The notes below the pieces were generated by a model that was not told the origin of the DNA, ran no database searches, and saw only the letters and a list, made by a program, of their open reading frames with translations. A program made the position numbers and the translations under genes. A stretch of DNA of 64,000 nucleotides from Viridothelium virens (Eukaryota > Ascomycota > Dothideomycetes > Trypetheliales > Trypetheliaceae), in the NCBI GenBank assembly GCA_010094025.1, contig ML991773.1, positions 1 to 64,000 of the forward strand, given 5' to 3'. Positions 43,963 through 56,259 of the stretch are shown one piece after another (position 1 is the first letter of the stretch; every line of letters begins with the position of its first letter).

Positions 43963-45148
43963 ATGCCCTCCGCACGATCATTGCGACGGACAAATCCCAT
44001 CACAATATTTCTGGCCGGCATTCTCATTATCGGATTCCTCTACTTTCTATTAGCGCCATTCGAGGATGATGCGCCTATAGGAGGCGCACAATCTCTTCAT
44101 CCTGAAGATGCTGCTGCCGCGAATCCTCTATCACCACCATCTCTTCCATTTAAAAAAGCTAAGACGAAAGATGGCGAGTTACCACCACCGCCTCCGGTAG
44201 TTCACTATCACCTCAACAACCTTACTACATCCATCGATCCTATCGCACGTCGAGAAACAATCCTCATCCTCAGCCCACTTGCTCGTTTCTATCAAGAGTA
44301 TTGGGACAATCTCCTCGAACTCTCCTACCCTCATGATCTCATTTCTCTCGGTTTCATCATCCCCAAAGGACGTGAGGGCAACTCGGCAACTACGGCTCTC
44401 CAGGCGCAAATAGCTAAAACCCAGTCTGGTCCAATCAAGAAGCGTTTTGCCAGTATAACCATCCTCAGGCAAGATACTGAGATGCAGACTAGTCAAGCGG
44501 AGTCAGAGCGACACAAAATGGCCAACCAGAAAGCACGTCGAGCAGCCATGTCGAAAGCGCGGAATAGCCTGCTCTTCACCACCCTGGGTCCCACGACGTC
44601 TTGGGTGCTTTGGATGGATGCTGACATTATCGAGACTCCACCTAGTCTGATTCAGGACCTTGCCGCGCATGACAAACCCATTATCGTGCCGAACTGTTTC
44701 CAACGTTATTTTAACAAGGAAAAGAGTGCGCAAGACGTCCGGCCCTATGATTACAACTCCTGGATCGATAGCGTCACGGCACAAAGTCTGGCCTCCAGTA
44801 TGGACAAGGACGATATTTTACTCGAAGGGTACGCAGAGATGGCGACGTATCGTAGCCTGATGACGTACATGTACGATGAGGCCAATCCGGAGCTAGAAAG
44901 AGAGATCGAACTCGATGGTGTTGGGGGTACGGTGCTTCTAGTCAAGGCAGAAGTCCATCGCGATGGTGCCATGTTCCCACCGTTCGCCTTCTATCATCTC
45001 ATTGAGACGGAAGGGTTCGCCAAGATGGCCAAGAGGCTAGGGTGGTCATCATGGGGTTTGCCCAATTACTTGGTATGCAACCCCGAATATTAGCATAACA
45101 TAGTACAATACTAATGCGGTCCTAAAGGTATTCCATTACAACGAATGA
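43963..45148 (+). CDS. mannan polymerase II complex ANP1-type subunit (GT62 mannosyltransferase)
   Basis: Exon 1 (43963-45072) and a 21-nt exon 2 (45128-45148) encode 376 aa. Without splicing, the frame would end in a different short tail; the splice gives GLPNYLVFHYNE, the conserved end of the family. Residues 13-33 (ITIFLAGILIIGFLYFLLAP) form a type II signal anchor. The catalytic domain carries WVLWMDADIIETPPSLIQDL with the DXD motif (MDAD), preceded by KARRAAMSKARNSLL, and then KPIIVPNCFQRY, YDYNSWIDS and EGYAEMATYR. The enzyme acts in the cis-Golgi, extending the alpha-1,6-mannan backbone of N-glycans with Mnn9-like partners. GDP-mannose supply depends on the phosphomannomutase at 2.3 kb. 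Confidence 0.93.
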
Positions 45149-45581
45149 GGTTTACCAAGTGTGAGCGTTTCGTTTGGCTTCTCAGCGTACTTGAAGGCGT
45201 TTAGGAGAAGCCAAGGGAGGCCAATGGCACTGGCCCTGTATAAATACGTATTTGAACGGTCTTAGCATTGCATATTCCGGGAATCTGAACGTCATGATCT
45301 AGATTTCCAAAAGCGAATAAATCCTATTCGACTTCTCGACAGTATCGAATTAAATTTCGTATTGAACCTGATAGTCAAGCTCAGTAACAAGTGTCGCAGT
45401 GCTCCTTTCCTCCTTTTTCATGCCCCTCCATGCTCTATCAGGCCTCTATGTATATCGCAGACTCCACGCAGACACGATCACCGAGATTCAACTAGCCAGA
45501 TGCAGCGCAGGAACAAAAACAAAACACAATTATCCAGCCACGAACACGCCTGATTCTGGAAAGCAAGAAACGGGCCAACAG
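45149..45581. other. intergenic region (convergent 3' ends)
   Basis: Between the mannosyltransferase and lipase stops. Nothing seen. Confidence 0.4.
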
Positions 45582-47136
45582 CTAAACCTCGAACGTGCTT
45601 ACCCAATGTCCTACCACAACTTTACCATCTTCAAATGACTGTCTATTCATCCGTACAACAATTGCAGCGTGACTATGCCGAGCCTTCTGTATCCAGACCC
45701 GGTATTTCGTAAAGCCAACCCGGTCCAATTCATCAATCATTTGAAACTGATCCGGTGTCAGTGCCAAAACCGGAAAATCCGTATCTGCCGAGGCAGTATT
45801 TCCTTTATTCACATCCCCATTCGCCTGCTTTTCCTTTCTCCGCACTTTTAGGCGCCTCTCTGAATTATTGTCCCGCTCCAGCAACGGTTTATCGCTCTCC
45901 GCTTCCTCGTCATCCTCATCCTCGTCATCATTCACATCCTCCGCCATCCCATCCAACGTATCCTGCATCGTGCTCGCTTCCACATGCTCATACACCCCTT
46001 CCACCCTCCGCTCCATCCCCTGCACCATCAACGGAATCCGGTACTTCGCCGGCGCACCCATCGCCCCCTGCCCAGCCTCATGCAGCCGAATCCGCTGGCG
46101 GCTTCGCACGAGCTGGACGCCGCTGTTGAGCAAGAACAGCACGGAGCCTAGGGGCAGGACGAGCAGCACGAACGCCATGAACGGGAGCTGGCGGACGAGC
46201 GCCCGGGACTGGTAGTAGAGCGCGGTCGACGCGTCGGGCGCCTGCGGTTTCCGCGATATCGGATGGTGGGGGTGGAGGAGGACGGGGGTGTACCCCGGGA
46301 CGTAGTTTAGGGAGAGGGTGTCCGGGTCGGCGGTGGCGAAGGGGTCGGTGCGGGAGATGGCGCTGGTGTAGTAGGGGACGGAGCGGTCGTTCACAATGTT
46401 CGCGTAGAGAGTGCGGTTTTTGAAGCGGGCGAGGCCGCGGAGGAAGATTGAGGAGGGGTCTGCGAGGAGGGATAGGAGGGGTCGGCCGGTATCGCGGAAG
46501 GAGTCGATGGTGAAGAGCTGTTGTCCGGAGACGGAGAGAGTGCGCGCGCCCAAGACGTTCCAGATCTGGTTGCTTAGGCCGACTTTGGGTGTACGCACGC
46601 CAAGGTGGGGGCTGGCGAAGGTGGTGAAGTTGATCGGCTGGATTTTATCAAACAAGCCGTGCGAGTAGAGGAGACCGATAGCATAGCGTGCAACGAGGCC
46701 GCCCAGACTGTAGCCTATCATGCTGATTTTCGTAATGGTATTGCCACGCTTTGACAATTGCTCGAGGGTCTCCTCGATCTCATGTGCGACACGCTCACCA
46801 CCAACTTCGATGCCATCGTAGGTGAAAGAGTCCGAATTCGACCGGGCGACAAGGATGTGGAGTTCTTCGGGATATTTCTCTCGGAGGGATTTCGAAAGGA
46901 ATCTAAGGTGGTTTGGGTTCCCCCATAGTCTATAGAAACCTGCATCAGCAGAGCGAGCAGAAGAGGAGCACACCGCGCAGAACGGGTGCTTTGTTTCAAG
47001 ATCTGACGAACCCGTGGATTAAGACGACAAGGTGCGTCGCAGTATCGGTTGCGTCTAGCTGCGGTTCTTCAACCTTTGGGGAGTTGGAAGCAACGCCCCG
47101 ACCGAGGCCGGTCAAAGAGAAGGGTGAGGAAGGCAT
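45582..47136 (-). CDS. DUF676 lipase (Lpl1/Rog1-like), membrane associated
   Basis: Exon 1 is 47136-47012 and exon 2 is 46929-45582, giving 490 aa. The join GG|A restores the conserved HLVVLIHGLWGNPNHLRFL (oxyanion-side HGLWG). The nucleophile elbow is IGYSLGGLVARYAIG with Ser116. INFTTFASPHLGVRTP and NIVNDRSVPYYTSAI (likely catalytic Asp) follow, and HPHHPI fits the His region. A membrane segment LPFMAFVLLVLPLGSVLFLL lies near residue 300, followed by an acidic, disordered stretch (DDEDEDDEEAESD). Yeast Lpl1 is a phospholipase on lipid droplets; Rog1 is a monoacylglycerol lipase. Which one this resembles more cannot be decided here. It diverges from REX3. Confidence 0.88.
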
Positions 47137-47727
47137 GAGAGACGCCAAATGGCGTCGCGGAGGAGGGAGGCATCACGTTGGATTTAAAGCTGGACTGCGA
47201 TGACGAGTTGACGTCGACGGCAGGCCGAGCGCCGGCGCCTGCTGATCCCTGGTTCACATGGTTCACAGGGACTCTTCCGTCAACTTCATGCAGGTACACT
47301 GAATACAATCAACACACTGGATGCGCACCATTGTCATGAAGTAGTCCCATGACGGTTGAACAGACTGATCGGGACTGACGCTAGCCATCCTTTTAGCAAC
47401 GAGCAGAGGTCCACGAGCTCAATAGTCTTCCCATGAAACACACGTCTGATCCGGCGCAAGTTACTACCGCCGCTGACTATATGTGACTATGCGTTCGGCA
47501 GCCTGGGTCACGCCCGCGTCTTCAGCAGCTTTCTAACTTTGATACGAGTACGTCTCCGGAAAGGTAACTCTTTTTCTCTTCGTGTATCGCTTTCACGTGG
47601 TACGCTCTCAACCAGGCTGAGAAACTACCTTTAGACAATATAACTCAGCTTAGATTAGTTTCACGACAACGTTATAGCACTTCGCTCCAATGCCCCCAGA
47701 TTTCGGCGATATTCATAATAATCCAGC
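47137..47727. other. divergent promoter region of the lipase and REX3 genes
   Basis: No gene seen in 591 bp. Confidence 0.4.
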
Positions 47728-49659
47728 ATGTTCTCGACTACGACCCTTTTCAAAAAGGTCATTTGCTCAGGAGGCCCTTCATGTCGACTGCCCAATTGCA
47801 TCTTCTCTCACGATTTTCAATCTACAGATGCCGAACTCCATAATATTGGCATAGTCGACAGATCAGATGAATTCGAGGGAAGGAGAGATGTCAAGCGAAG
47901 AAAACTCAACAATACTGGTGATACTAGTGTGGCATCTCAAGTAAAAGATGCTCAGGCACTGTCATCAGACGTAGTTTTGACGGAGCTTTCTTTGGATAAT
48001 AAACTCCCGACATCAAACAGAGCAACGACAACCACAACCCAGGAGCCAAACAGATCCAAGAATGAACTACAATCTGCGAAGAGGGACGTCTCGCCTCCTC
48101 CCATCCAGGATGCAAAGAGAGCCAAGATGAGCCAGCCCAATAGCAAAGCACCGACTTCAGACAAACCGATTACCTTGAATCCTAAATTGCTCGCACATGA
48201 CCCTGCTGGCCACGATAAGCGACGGCAGTATCTGATCGTGTTTTTTGAGAAGTTGCAACGTCTCAATACTTTGGTTGCCAATAGTACCAACGCCGACCAT
48301 AAGCAGTTTGTCCTTACGGACAATGAGTTGAAGCTATTTGCTTTGAATGAAGAGGAAGCCTTTGCTCGCGACAAACCCTCAGTCTACACCAATCTAATTA
48401 AACAAAAGATAGCTACGTATGCAAAAATGTCTCTAGCAGATTGGCTTAAAGAACGACGTGCCTCGCTTCAGCCTAATGAGCCTGAAAAGCCGAAGATAGA
48501 GGACCCATATCCACCTTACAACTCGAAGCTAACTCCGGAGGAAGAGCTTCTGATACTGCCACATTTAGCAGCTCACCAAGCACCGCTTGTCCATCACGGA
48601 TATGTGCCCATCCAGATCCCCGAAGCGGAGATCAAGAAAGCCAAAGACGGCGTCGCAGCTGCTGAACACCGGGAGGTCTGTGATCTTTGCGGATCGCGTT
48701 TCCAGGCATATCCAGAGCGACAACCTGATGGAACATTGACGACCGGAGGCCGATGCACTCACCATCCGGTAAAGGCATTTTACCCACAAAGGGAGTCTGC
48801 GAACAAGAGCAAAAGTCACAGAAGGAAGATACATGCTTGTTGCGGTGAACCGGAAGGTACGAAGGGATGCAAGACTCACGAGCAACATGTGTTCGTTGTA
48901 AAACAGCCTGCGAGATTGGCCTCTATCCTGCCATTCGCGGAGACACCGACTACCAACGAAAGTGACAATGTTGACGGGGTTTTGAAGCCTTCCGCGCTTG
49001 CCTTCGACTGCGAAATGGGCTACACCACCAACGGCTTAGAGCTTATTCGACTTACTGCTACTGAATGGCAGAGCGGCAAGGAACTTCTGGATGTGTTTGT
49101 TCAACCACAGGGGTTCATTTTAGACTTCAATTCACGTTTCTCTGGAGTCCGGCCTGAGGACTTCGACAATGCCGAGCTCTACAAGGGGGTCACTCCGCCG
49201 CCGCTAAGTATTGGGGACAGCAAGAACAAGCAATTACGAAAGGCTCCTTCACCAGCGGCGGCGCGGACATTACTTACGTCCCTACTGACACCTTCAACGC
49301 CAGTCATCGGTCATGCGCTAGACAATGACCTCAGGGCAGTCCGTCTAATACATCCCACAATTGTAGACACCATCCTGCTCTTCCCTCACCATAGAGGATT
49401 GCCAGCTAGGCGCGCACTACGCGACCTTGCTTCTGAGCATTTGGGATGGAAGATCCAGACTGGAGGCAGAGCAGGAGCATCGAGTAATTCGAACGATGGT
49501 GGACACGACAGCAAGGAGGATGCAAATGCAGCAGGAGAATTAGTAAGAGTTGCTATAGAGCGAGAATGGAGACAGATGAGTCAGAGAGGCTGGGAGATGA
49601 AGGAGGGAAAGCTTATACCTCCACCGGGTAAGGAGATACCTAAGGAACCTACGTCGTAG
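47728..49659 (+). CDS. REX3: RNA exonuclease 3 (DEDDh family)
   Basis: A single exon encodes 643 aa. The N-terminus MFSTTTLFKKVICSGGPSCR with RLPNCIFSHD resembles a CCCH-type zinc finger (Cys-Cys-Cys-His), usual in Rex3. A disordered basic region follows. A second Cys/His cluster is VCDLCGSRFQAYPERQPDG with HACCGEPEGTKGC. The exonuclease domain starts at LAFDCEMGYTTNGLELIRLT (Asp427, Glu429); ExoII is GHALDNDLRAVRLIHPTIVD, and ExoIII has LRDLASEHLGW with HDSKEDANAA supplying His and Asp. Rex3 trims the 3' ends of RNase MRP RNA and other structured RNAs in yeast. The tail (MKEGKLIPPPGKEI) matches filamentous-fungal Rex3. Confidence 0.92.
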   Translation: MFSTTTLFKKVICSGGPSCRLPNCIFSHDFQSTDAELHNIGIVDRSDEFEGRRDVKRRKLNNTGDTSVASQVKDAQALSSDVVLTELSLDNKLPTSNRATTTTTQEPNRSKNELQSAKRDVSPPPIQDAKRAKMSQPNSKAPTSDKPITLNPKLLAHDPAGHDKRRQYLIVFFEKLQRLNTLVANSTNADHKQFVLTDNELKLFALNEEEAFARDKPSVYTNLIKQKIATYAKMSLADWLKERRASLQPNEPEKPKIEDPYPPYNSKLTPEEELLILPHLAAHQAPLVHHGYVPIQIPEAEIKKAKDGVAAAEHREVCDLCGSRFQAYPERQPDGTLTTGGRCTHHPVKAFYPQRESANKSKSHRRKIHACCGEPEGTKGCKTHEQHVFVVKQPARLASILPFAETPTTNESDNVDGVLKPSALAFDCEMGYTTNGLELIRLTATEWQSGKELLDVFVQPQGFILDFNSRFSGVRPEDFDNAELYKGVTPPPLSIGDSKNKQLRKAPSPAAARTLLTSLLTPSTPVIGHALDNDLRAVRLIHPTIVDTILLFPHHRGLPARRALRDLASEHLGWKIQTGGRAGASSNSNDGGHDSKEDANAAGELVRVAIEREWRQMSQRGWEMKEGKLIPPPGKEIPKEPTS

Positions 49660-51784
49660 ACCAACACTTGGACGGTGCCATCGAAGAGACTGTGGACTGC
49701 GATTATGAAGAAGCAGCTGTTGACTTTCCATGACACTGAGACATACCTAGACCCTAGATTTAGGATTTGTATGAAGTGAGATGAGCGGCGTAAAGGGCCT
49801 AGATCTCCAACTTGATTGTCTGTATCTGCATATTTGTTGGCTTGAAGGCCCCTGAGGCTAGTGTTGACGATTAAGGAACGATTCACCATTAGTGATTACC
49901 AAGTGAACATTTGGAACCGATTGAATTACTAGCGACCGATCTCATACCCAATGTTGGTGTTGGTAGCCAGACGTAAGCCAGACTTTGTCTTCAGGTCAAG
50001 CGATGCGAACTGTAAGCGTCATTCCCGCGCTGCAAGATACTGCAGTATTCCACTGCAGTCCTCTTCGACGTGGGACCAGCCAACGCCAGCAATTGACCGG
50101 CTAAAGTCAAGGCGATAATTCAATGGAGTCCAGTACTGAAATTTCGGGATTCATGTCTGGAAACTCAGAGGAGTGTACCACTCAGAAGACAGGAAAAGGC
50201 CCCTTTTTGCCAAGCAAGGCGGTTGAGAATTCTGCATCTGCGCTGCAACCTCCAACATGGGCAAGTGGAGAAGTGGCTGCATGCAGGCGGCGCAGAAGCA
50301 GGAGTGGACCTTAGAGTAATTCGGGTTGAGTGGCACGATGATGTGGAAAAGCTGCCTCATGAGAAAGCAGTAGAAGTTGCGAGGCGCTCCGGTCTGACAA
50401 CGCTATCCGCACTCCAATTTCCAAGAATCAGAGTTGTTTCGTGAGTCTATTCTGGCCTCTCTCTGATGGGACGGTAGGCCTTGACGACGATATCGAGCCA
50501 AGCGCCCATTCGGCCAGGCCAGCGGCTGGTGAGGGAGACCCGGCCTCACCGTCCCTGATAGGCTTTTTGATGGCTGATCAGCGCGTGGTAACCCGGCACT
50601 TGTTCACTCTTGCCCCTGCCAATCCTTGCCGGAATCGCAGTGACATTTTCGGCTTAACCGAGGATGGAATTCAGAGATAAGGCGGGAAGGATGCAGGCGG
50701 TCGCAGCTGGTCGCAACGATAGCCACCCGGCTGATCTGTATAGGGACTAGTAAGCTTACCTTCACTTACCTTCGGTGCGTCGGTGCCGAACGACTTCAGC
50801 GGTTGCAAGTTCGCTTGGAAACCTTCCAGCAGACTGCAGGTGTTGTGCCCCTGACTAATGCAGGACCGACAGATTTTAGGAGCTTTCTTATCAATGACGA
50901 TGACTTTGCAGTGCAGTGTCAAGGGCGCTCTTTGCAGGACAGTCATCTAGTGAGTACTCCATACGTATTTCTCTGTTCGTGAGCCGAAAATTACTTGTGG
51001 GTCAACCAGCCTCCTCCGATATTGCCTCTGTCATTTTCCTAGGAGTAGGTAGTACTCCGTACGGTGGTGAAAGAACTCAAAGTGGGTAAGTTAAAGCACA
51101 GTGGAATAAAGGCGGCTTGTCCACCCGATTCGGGGCTTGTTCTACGCCTTTCAGGAAGTCCGAGTGTTTGAAAACAACGGACCAAGCCTCTGGCGCCAGC
51201 CGTCGCTGCTTAGGGTCTACCGTCTTGTGACATTTTTCTCGTCCATCTCTTCCTGCATGACCTGAGACAAGGGCTACCAAAGGCAAGGCTCTTCAGCGGA
51301 TGCGCTAACGCTATACACGCAGCCAGCGCTTGACCCCCCTGCTACTGCAAAACCTCCCATTCGCCATGTCTTTGTTTCTTGTGCCATTGCAGAAGCTCCA
51401 GGCCTGCAAAGGGCGGCTGGAAATTAAACAGTGTTGCAGATGATCTGCAAATACGATCGTAAACTAGAACGTGGACATGCGGGATATTTTCCATAAGGTA
51501 TCTTGGCCATTACACAACGCCTACTTTACCTATATGACCCCCCTCCTCGTTTCCTTTCTTTCTGCTGCTGCAACCTTCCCGTTCCCCACGCTCATTTCAA
51601 GAATTGAGGTCTGAGACCTTGGTGTCCCTGGACACTTTCGATCATTACTGTCATTCACTTCAGTCATTCATTCTTGTAGGTAAAATCGACTGTCGGTCGC
51701 CAACGCTTCAACCTCGCACCTTGAACGGTCGTTAGAGTTTTTTGTATATTCAGTCTCGTTCATCGATCCAGACCTCCAGTCAGA
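49660..51784. other. long intergenic region (2.1 kb) upstream of the DUF1996-WSC gene
   Basis: No supported gene. The last 250 bp are rich in pyrimidines (CCCCCCTCCTCGTTTCCTTT near 51539) and end in a typical leader before the ATG at 51785, suggesting a strong, long promoter. Small frames at 50123-50946 are unrecognisable. Confidence 0.45.
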
Positions 51785-53391
51785 ATGTATTTCACTACTT
51801 CTTTGGCTCTGCTGGCCTCAACTGCCACTACGGCTCTTGCTGCATCCTCCGGCAATTTTTTCCGCATTCCCTGCGCTGGCCGTCTTGTTGACGAGCGCTC
51901 TGATCCCATTATCAGCCCTGGTACAGTTTCTCAGCATGTTCACGAAATAGCTGGAGGCAATGCTTTCAACTTTAGCATGCCCACCTACAACACCACCCAG
52001 GAGTCATCCTGCTCCTCGTGTCCTATCAAGAAGGATCTTTCCAACTATTGGACCCCCAAGCTCTACTGGAAAGCTCCGAATGGTAGCTTCTTTGATGTTC
52101 CCCGTCTTGGCGAGGGTTTGGGCCAGCGAGCGGGGATGACTGTCTATTACTAGTAAGTTTCCGCCATTCCATCTATCCTGACTTTGAAATCTAATGAGGA
52201 TGAAGCAACCGAGCACAAAAAGGCCAGGATCATGTTCAGGCTTTTCCTGCTGGATTTCGCATGATTGCCGGTGACCCATTCAAACGAAGCAACCCTGGAT
52301 TTGGTGGAAGCAATGGATCCGCCAATGCGATCCAGTGGCAGTGCCTACACAACTCATACCACGAGCCTGCTACGGGCAACCTTCCTCAAAAGTACTGCGA
52401 CTATGCCTACCGTGCTGCTATTTACTTCCCCAGTTGCTGGGACGGCAAGACATTGGACCCACCTGACCATTCCTCTCACATGGCCTACCCCATGGGATCC
52501 AACTACGACAACGGCGATTGCCCTTCGACCCACCCTGTCAAGCTCGTCAATATCTTTTTCGAGGTTGACTATGTCATGAGCTCCCTCTTGGAGAACGGCG
52601 AATTTACTGGCCAGCTCGTCTTGGCTCAGGGCGACCCCACCGGCTACGGTCTTCACGGCGATTTCATCAACGGCTGGGACGTCCCCTACCTCCAGGAGAA
52701 GATCGAGACCTGCAACGCCGGCGACACCGAGGCCGACCTCCCCGGATGCTTTGGCACTCTCTTCACCGACGACGAGCAACACGCCTGCACCCTCCCCCCT
52801 ATGATCGACGAGCCCACCTCCGGCGAGCTCAAGGCCCTCCCCGGCAACAACCCCATCCAAGGCGGCCCCGCAACGGCGCCCAACGTCCCCATCAAGCAGA
52901 TGAAGATCCCCGCCACCCCTCCTCCCGTCGACTACAAGGACATGACCTCGCAGGGCTGGTCCTACCAGGGCTGCGCCTCGGACACCGGCTCCGGCCGCTC
53001 GCTGTCCGGCGCCTCTCACTCCGACAAGAACATGACCATCGAGTCCTGCCTGGACTACTGCTCCGGCAAGGGCTACTCGCTCGCGGGCATCGAGTACGGC
53101 GACGAGTGCTACTGCGACAACAGCATCCCGCAGGACCAGGCCCCCGTCAAGGGCCAGTGGGGTGGCTGCTGGATGCCGTGTGCGGGTGACGCCACCGAGA
53201 CGTGCGGTGCTGGGGATGCGCTGTCCCTGTATAAGAAGTGTGGCGGTGGTGCTGCGTGCGCGAATACTGGGTTTGAGTTGGGTACTCCGGTGCCGGATAC
53301 GGATGGCGGGTCGACGTCGACGAAGGTGCGGAGGAGCCATTTGGAGAGGCATCGCAAGAGGGCGTTGAGACATGCGGAGTTCGCTTCTTGA
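51785..53391 (+). CDS. secreted DUF1996 protein with C-terminal WSC domain
   Basis: Exons 51785-52152 and 52206-53391 give 517 aa. The acceptor GATGAAG|CAACCG was chosen because it yields YYNRAQKGQDHVQAFPAGFR, the conserved DUF1996 junction. MYFTTSLALLASTATTALAA is a signal peptide. DUF1996 hallmarks are FRIPCAGRLVDERSDPIISP, PGTVSQHVHEIAGGNAF, RMIAGDPFKRS and CWDGKTLDPPDHSSHMAYP. The WSC domain (about residues 395-490) has WSYQGCASDTGSGRSLSGAS, ESCLDYCSGKGYSLAGIEYG, DECYCDNS and PCAGDATETCGAGDALSLY with eight-cysteine spacing. WSC domains bind wall carbohydrate. The protein is probably extracellular and wall-attached; its enzymatic role is unknown. Confidence 0.93.
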
Positions 53392-54005
53392 GCGGATGGG
53401 TAGCAAGAAGATGGTGGTAGAAGAGGGGTGAACGAGCTTTTTCGCTTACTCAAGCCCGTTTCTCTGGGATGTTCGAGAGCATAGCCGACTGTTGGAGAGT
53501 GACATTCACGATGGAGTTTTTCTTTTCCTCCCTTCGTTTTGCCTTGGACAAAACCCAGTATCAGACGATTGGTTCCAGATTGGACACTTTATCCCGTACT
53601 CTTAACTTCTATTGTGTACATATTACTTCTGCCCATGATTTGTGACGTGAGGACGATATGCACGAAATTTATTTAGAACTACTAGCAAATCAAGGCGTTC
53701 ATGGGCACACTCAGTACTCTGTAAGACCATCAAGACGAAAATACTGTACTACACAGTTAGTAAGTGTACTACCAGATTATGAAATGCCACATCCGTTTCA
53801 GGACTCAAAAGACTGGGTGATTTGTCTCCCAAAAAAAACTTAGACTAAATTAGACATCAATATGCGGAACGTTAAATAATATTTAACGCATTGGACGTTC
53901 ATGGGCCTGCGCTTTTGGTTCTTGCAGCTAGCCGACAACATCGCAGCTGTCCACTTATATGCTAAAGCATACCTCAGTTTCGAGTCAAGTTAACTTGTTT
54001 CTACC
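53392..54005. other. intergenic region
   Basis: Between the DUF1996-WSC stop and the coiled-coil gene. AT-richer around 53820-53900; no gene seen. Confidence 0.4.
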
Positions 54006-56053
54006 ATGGCCGACACCGAAGATAAGGAGAAAGCCGAGAAGCTCGCTGCCGCGAAGAAGCGAGTACGTTATTCGTTTTGCACTCCCCACTGATTCCTGCA
54101 ATCTGGCATTCAAGCTCGTACATTCATAAGCTAACTTCTTCCCTTGAACAGTTTGAGCAATTGAAGAAGCAACAAAAGGGAAAGAAGGGCGGCGCTGCTA
54201 CCAAGAAGAAAGAAGACAAGCCTGAAGCCGACACCGAACCTACTTCTACATTGAGCGAGGCCAAAGAGGACGTCAAGACCACAGATGGAGAAGCCACCGC
54301 CGAAGCTCAAACCTCCCAGGATAACGAAGCTACCGATCAGGTCACTGCGGAGCCTACTACACCTACCATAGACCGACAAAACTCTGAGACAGCGAAATCG
54401 AGATTACGATCAGCATCCTTTCGTCGCGGTCCGTCGAGTGGGACAGTAACAGCAGCTGGTAACGGGTCAGTCGACGCTGAAACAGAAGTGCAAGACATCT
54501 ATCGTAAGCAAGCGCAGCGAATTGAGGAGCTTGAGAAGGAGAACAGACGGCTACAGGATGAGGCTAAGGACGCAGCGAAGAAGATTAGTGAGCGACAGGA
54601 GGAGTTGGAGGAGCTGCGAGAGGGGAGTGGAGAAGCTCGAATGCTCAAAGACCGAGCGGAGGAACTAGAAAAACTGGTAAGAAGCTTCGTTCCGCATCCA
54701 CTGAGTCCCCTTTCGCCTTTGGCCTTCACTAACTCCTGATAGAAAGCAGAAGTAACCTCCCTCCAACGTCAGAACACTCAATTGCAGAGTCAAGTCTCCA
54801 AAAACCGCCGGATTTCTACAGCTAGTCCGTCTCAAGCATCCGATCTCGAAGCCCAAATTGCCTCTAAAACCTCCACCATCGAGTCTCTCGAGCTCGACCT
54901 CTCATCTATCCGCTCCCAACTCGCTACCACCCAAGAAAGTGTTAACACCAGAGATGCCGAACTGGCAGAGATCCGCTCCGCCCTCAACTCCGCCGAATCC
55001 CAAGCAGCAGAAGCCCAACAACAAATCAGCGATCTCCAGACCCAACTCGAAGCCAACGCCAAAGACTCATCTGAAAGCAGCAGCCTCTCCAAAGAAGCCG
55101 AAGCCCGCATTGCCCTCCTCACCTCCCAACTCTCCACCGCCCAGCGCGACGCCACCGCCTCCACCTCCCGCACCGCCGCCCTGGAAAAGAAAGTCGACAC
55201 GCTAACCACCCTCCACAAAGAAGCCTCCGCCCGCCACCAGTCCCGCATCGACGCGCTCGCCACCGAAAACGCCAAGCTCAAACGCGTCACCTCCACGCGG
55301 CCCCATCACCAGCCCGCCTCAGCCTCCTCCACCAACTTCTTCGAAGGCGAAGGCGAAGACGACGACGACACCGCGCTCGACGCCCTCGAATCCGACTCCC
55401 GTACCCGGCTCGAACAGAAAGTGTGCGCGCTCGAAGCCGAGAACTTCGATCTCCGCCGCGGCGTCTGGCGCGAGCGGCGCGCGGAGCTGCAGCCCGGCAT
55501 CGACACTGGGGACGGTGCAACGACTCATCATGGCTCGCACCAGCCGCAGCAGCATCCACATGGCTCCTCAAGCTTCGACGACGTCGACCTCGGCTCTGCG
55601 GGCGGCTTCCTCGGCTCCTCCGGCAGCGGCGGTGTGCGAGGGGGAGCAGGCAAGGGTGCGGCGCCGAGTCCGTATCGAGGGACGAGCACCTTCTCCGAGG
55701 TGCTGAGTTCGGGGCTCAGCGCGTTTACGGGTGCGACGGTGGCGTCGCCGGCGGCGAGGCGCAGGGGGGAGAGTATGAATGCTGGGGCGATGCTGGGGCA
55801 GGGGATGGGGAGGAGGGAGAGTGTGGGTGCGGCGGCGGCGGCGGCGGCGGGGACCGGGGATGATGGATTTATGGAGGATGATGATGACTTTGGGTTTGAT
55901 GAGGGGGCGTTTGCGCGGGCGCAGGAGGAAGAGGCGAGGAAGAGGATAGAGAGGGTGAGGGAGGTGAAGAGGGGGCTTGAGGGGTGGAGGGGGTGGAGAG
56001 TGGATTTGGTGGATTTGAGGGGAGGGATCGCGGCTGGGGTTTTTGATGTCTGA
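54006..56053 (+). CDS. long coiled-coil protein (M protein repeat / golgin-like)
   Basis: Exons 54006-54062, 54152-54676 and 54743-56053 encode 630 aa. MADTEDKEKAEKLAAAKKRF starts a basic helix, followed by a Lys/Ala-rich and acidic disordered region. Two long coiled coils follow: IEELEKENRRLQDEAKDAAK onward, and in exon 3 LEAQIASKTSTIESLELDLS through RIDALATENAKLKR. A last heptad segment LEQKVCALEAENFDLRRGVW precedes Gly/Ser-rich and acidic low complexity. The closing part (ARAQEEEARKRIERVREVKR) is basic helical. It resembles fungal proteins annotated as M protein repeat proteins or golgin-like tethers; no GRIP domain is visible. Function is not established. Confidence 0.85.
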
Positions 56054-56259
56054 ATAGGTACCGCGTCAACATGGAATATATTTGGCGTTTGCTTGGCGGA
56101 GGTCTGTATTAGTATGAGGCTCCCGTCGGTATCTATCAGAACAGCAGTAGAAATGTAGGATGGTCCGGATGAAACGACAATGGGGTACGTCCTATACGCC
56201 ATTTCGATATTGTCTTCAATTACAGATCCTATGCTCTCTGAACCTCAAAATGCGCCTCA

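Noticed and set aside
52354-53406. 350-codon minus-strand frame opposite the DUF1996-WSC gene
   Set aside because: It is a shadow of the strongly codon-biased sense gene; the translation has no recognisable domain, while the sense strand has DUF1996 and WSC motifs.
55528-56202. Minus-strand frame opposite the coiled-coil gene
   Set aside because: Pro/Ser/Ala-rich antisense of Gly-rich low complexity; no support.
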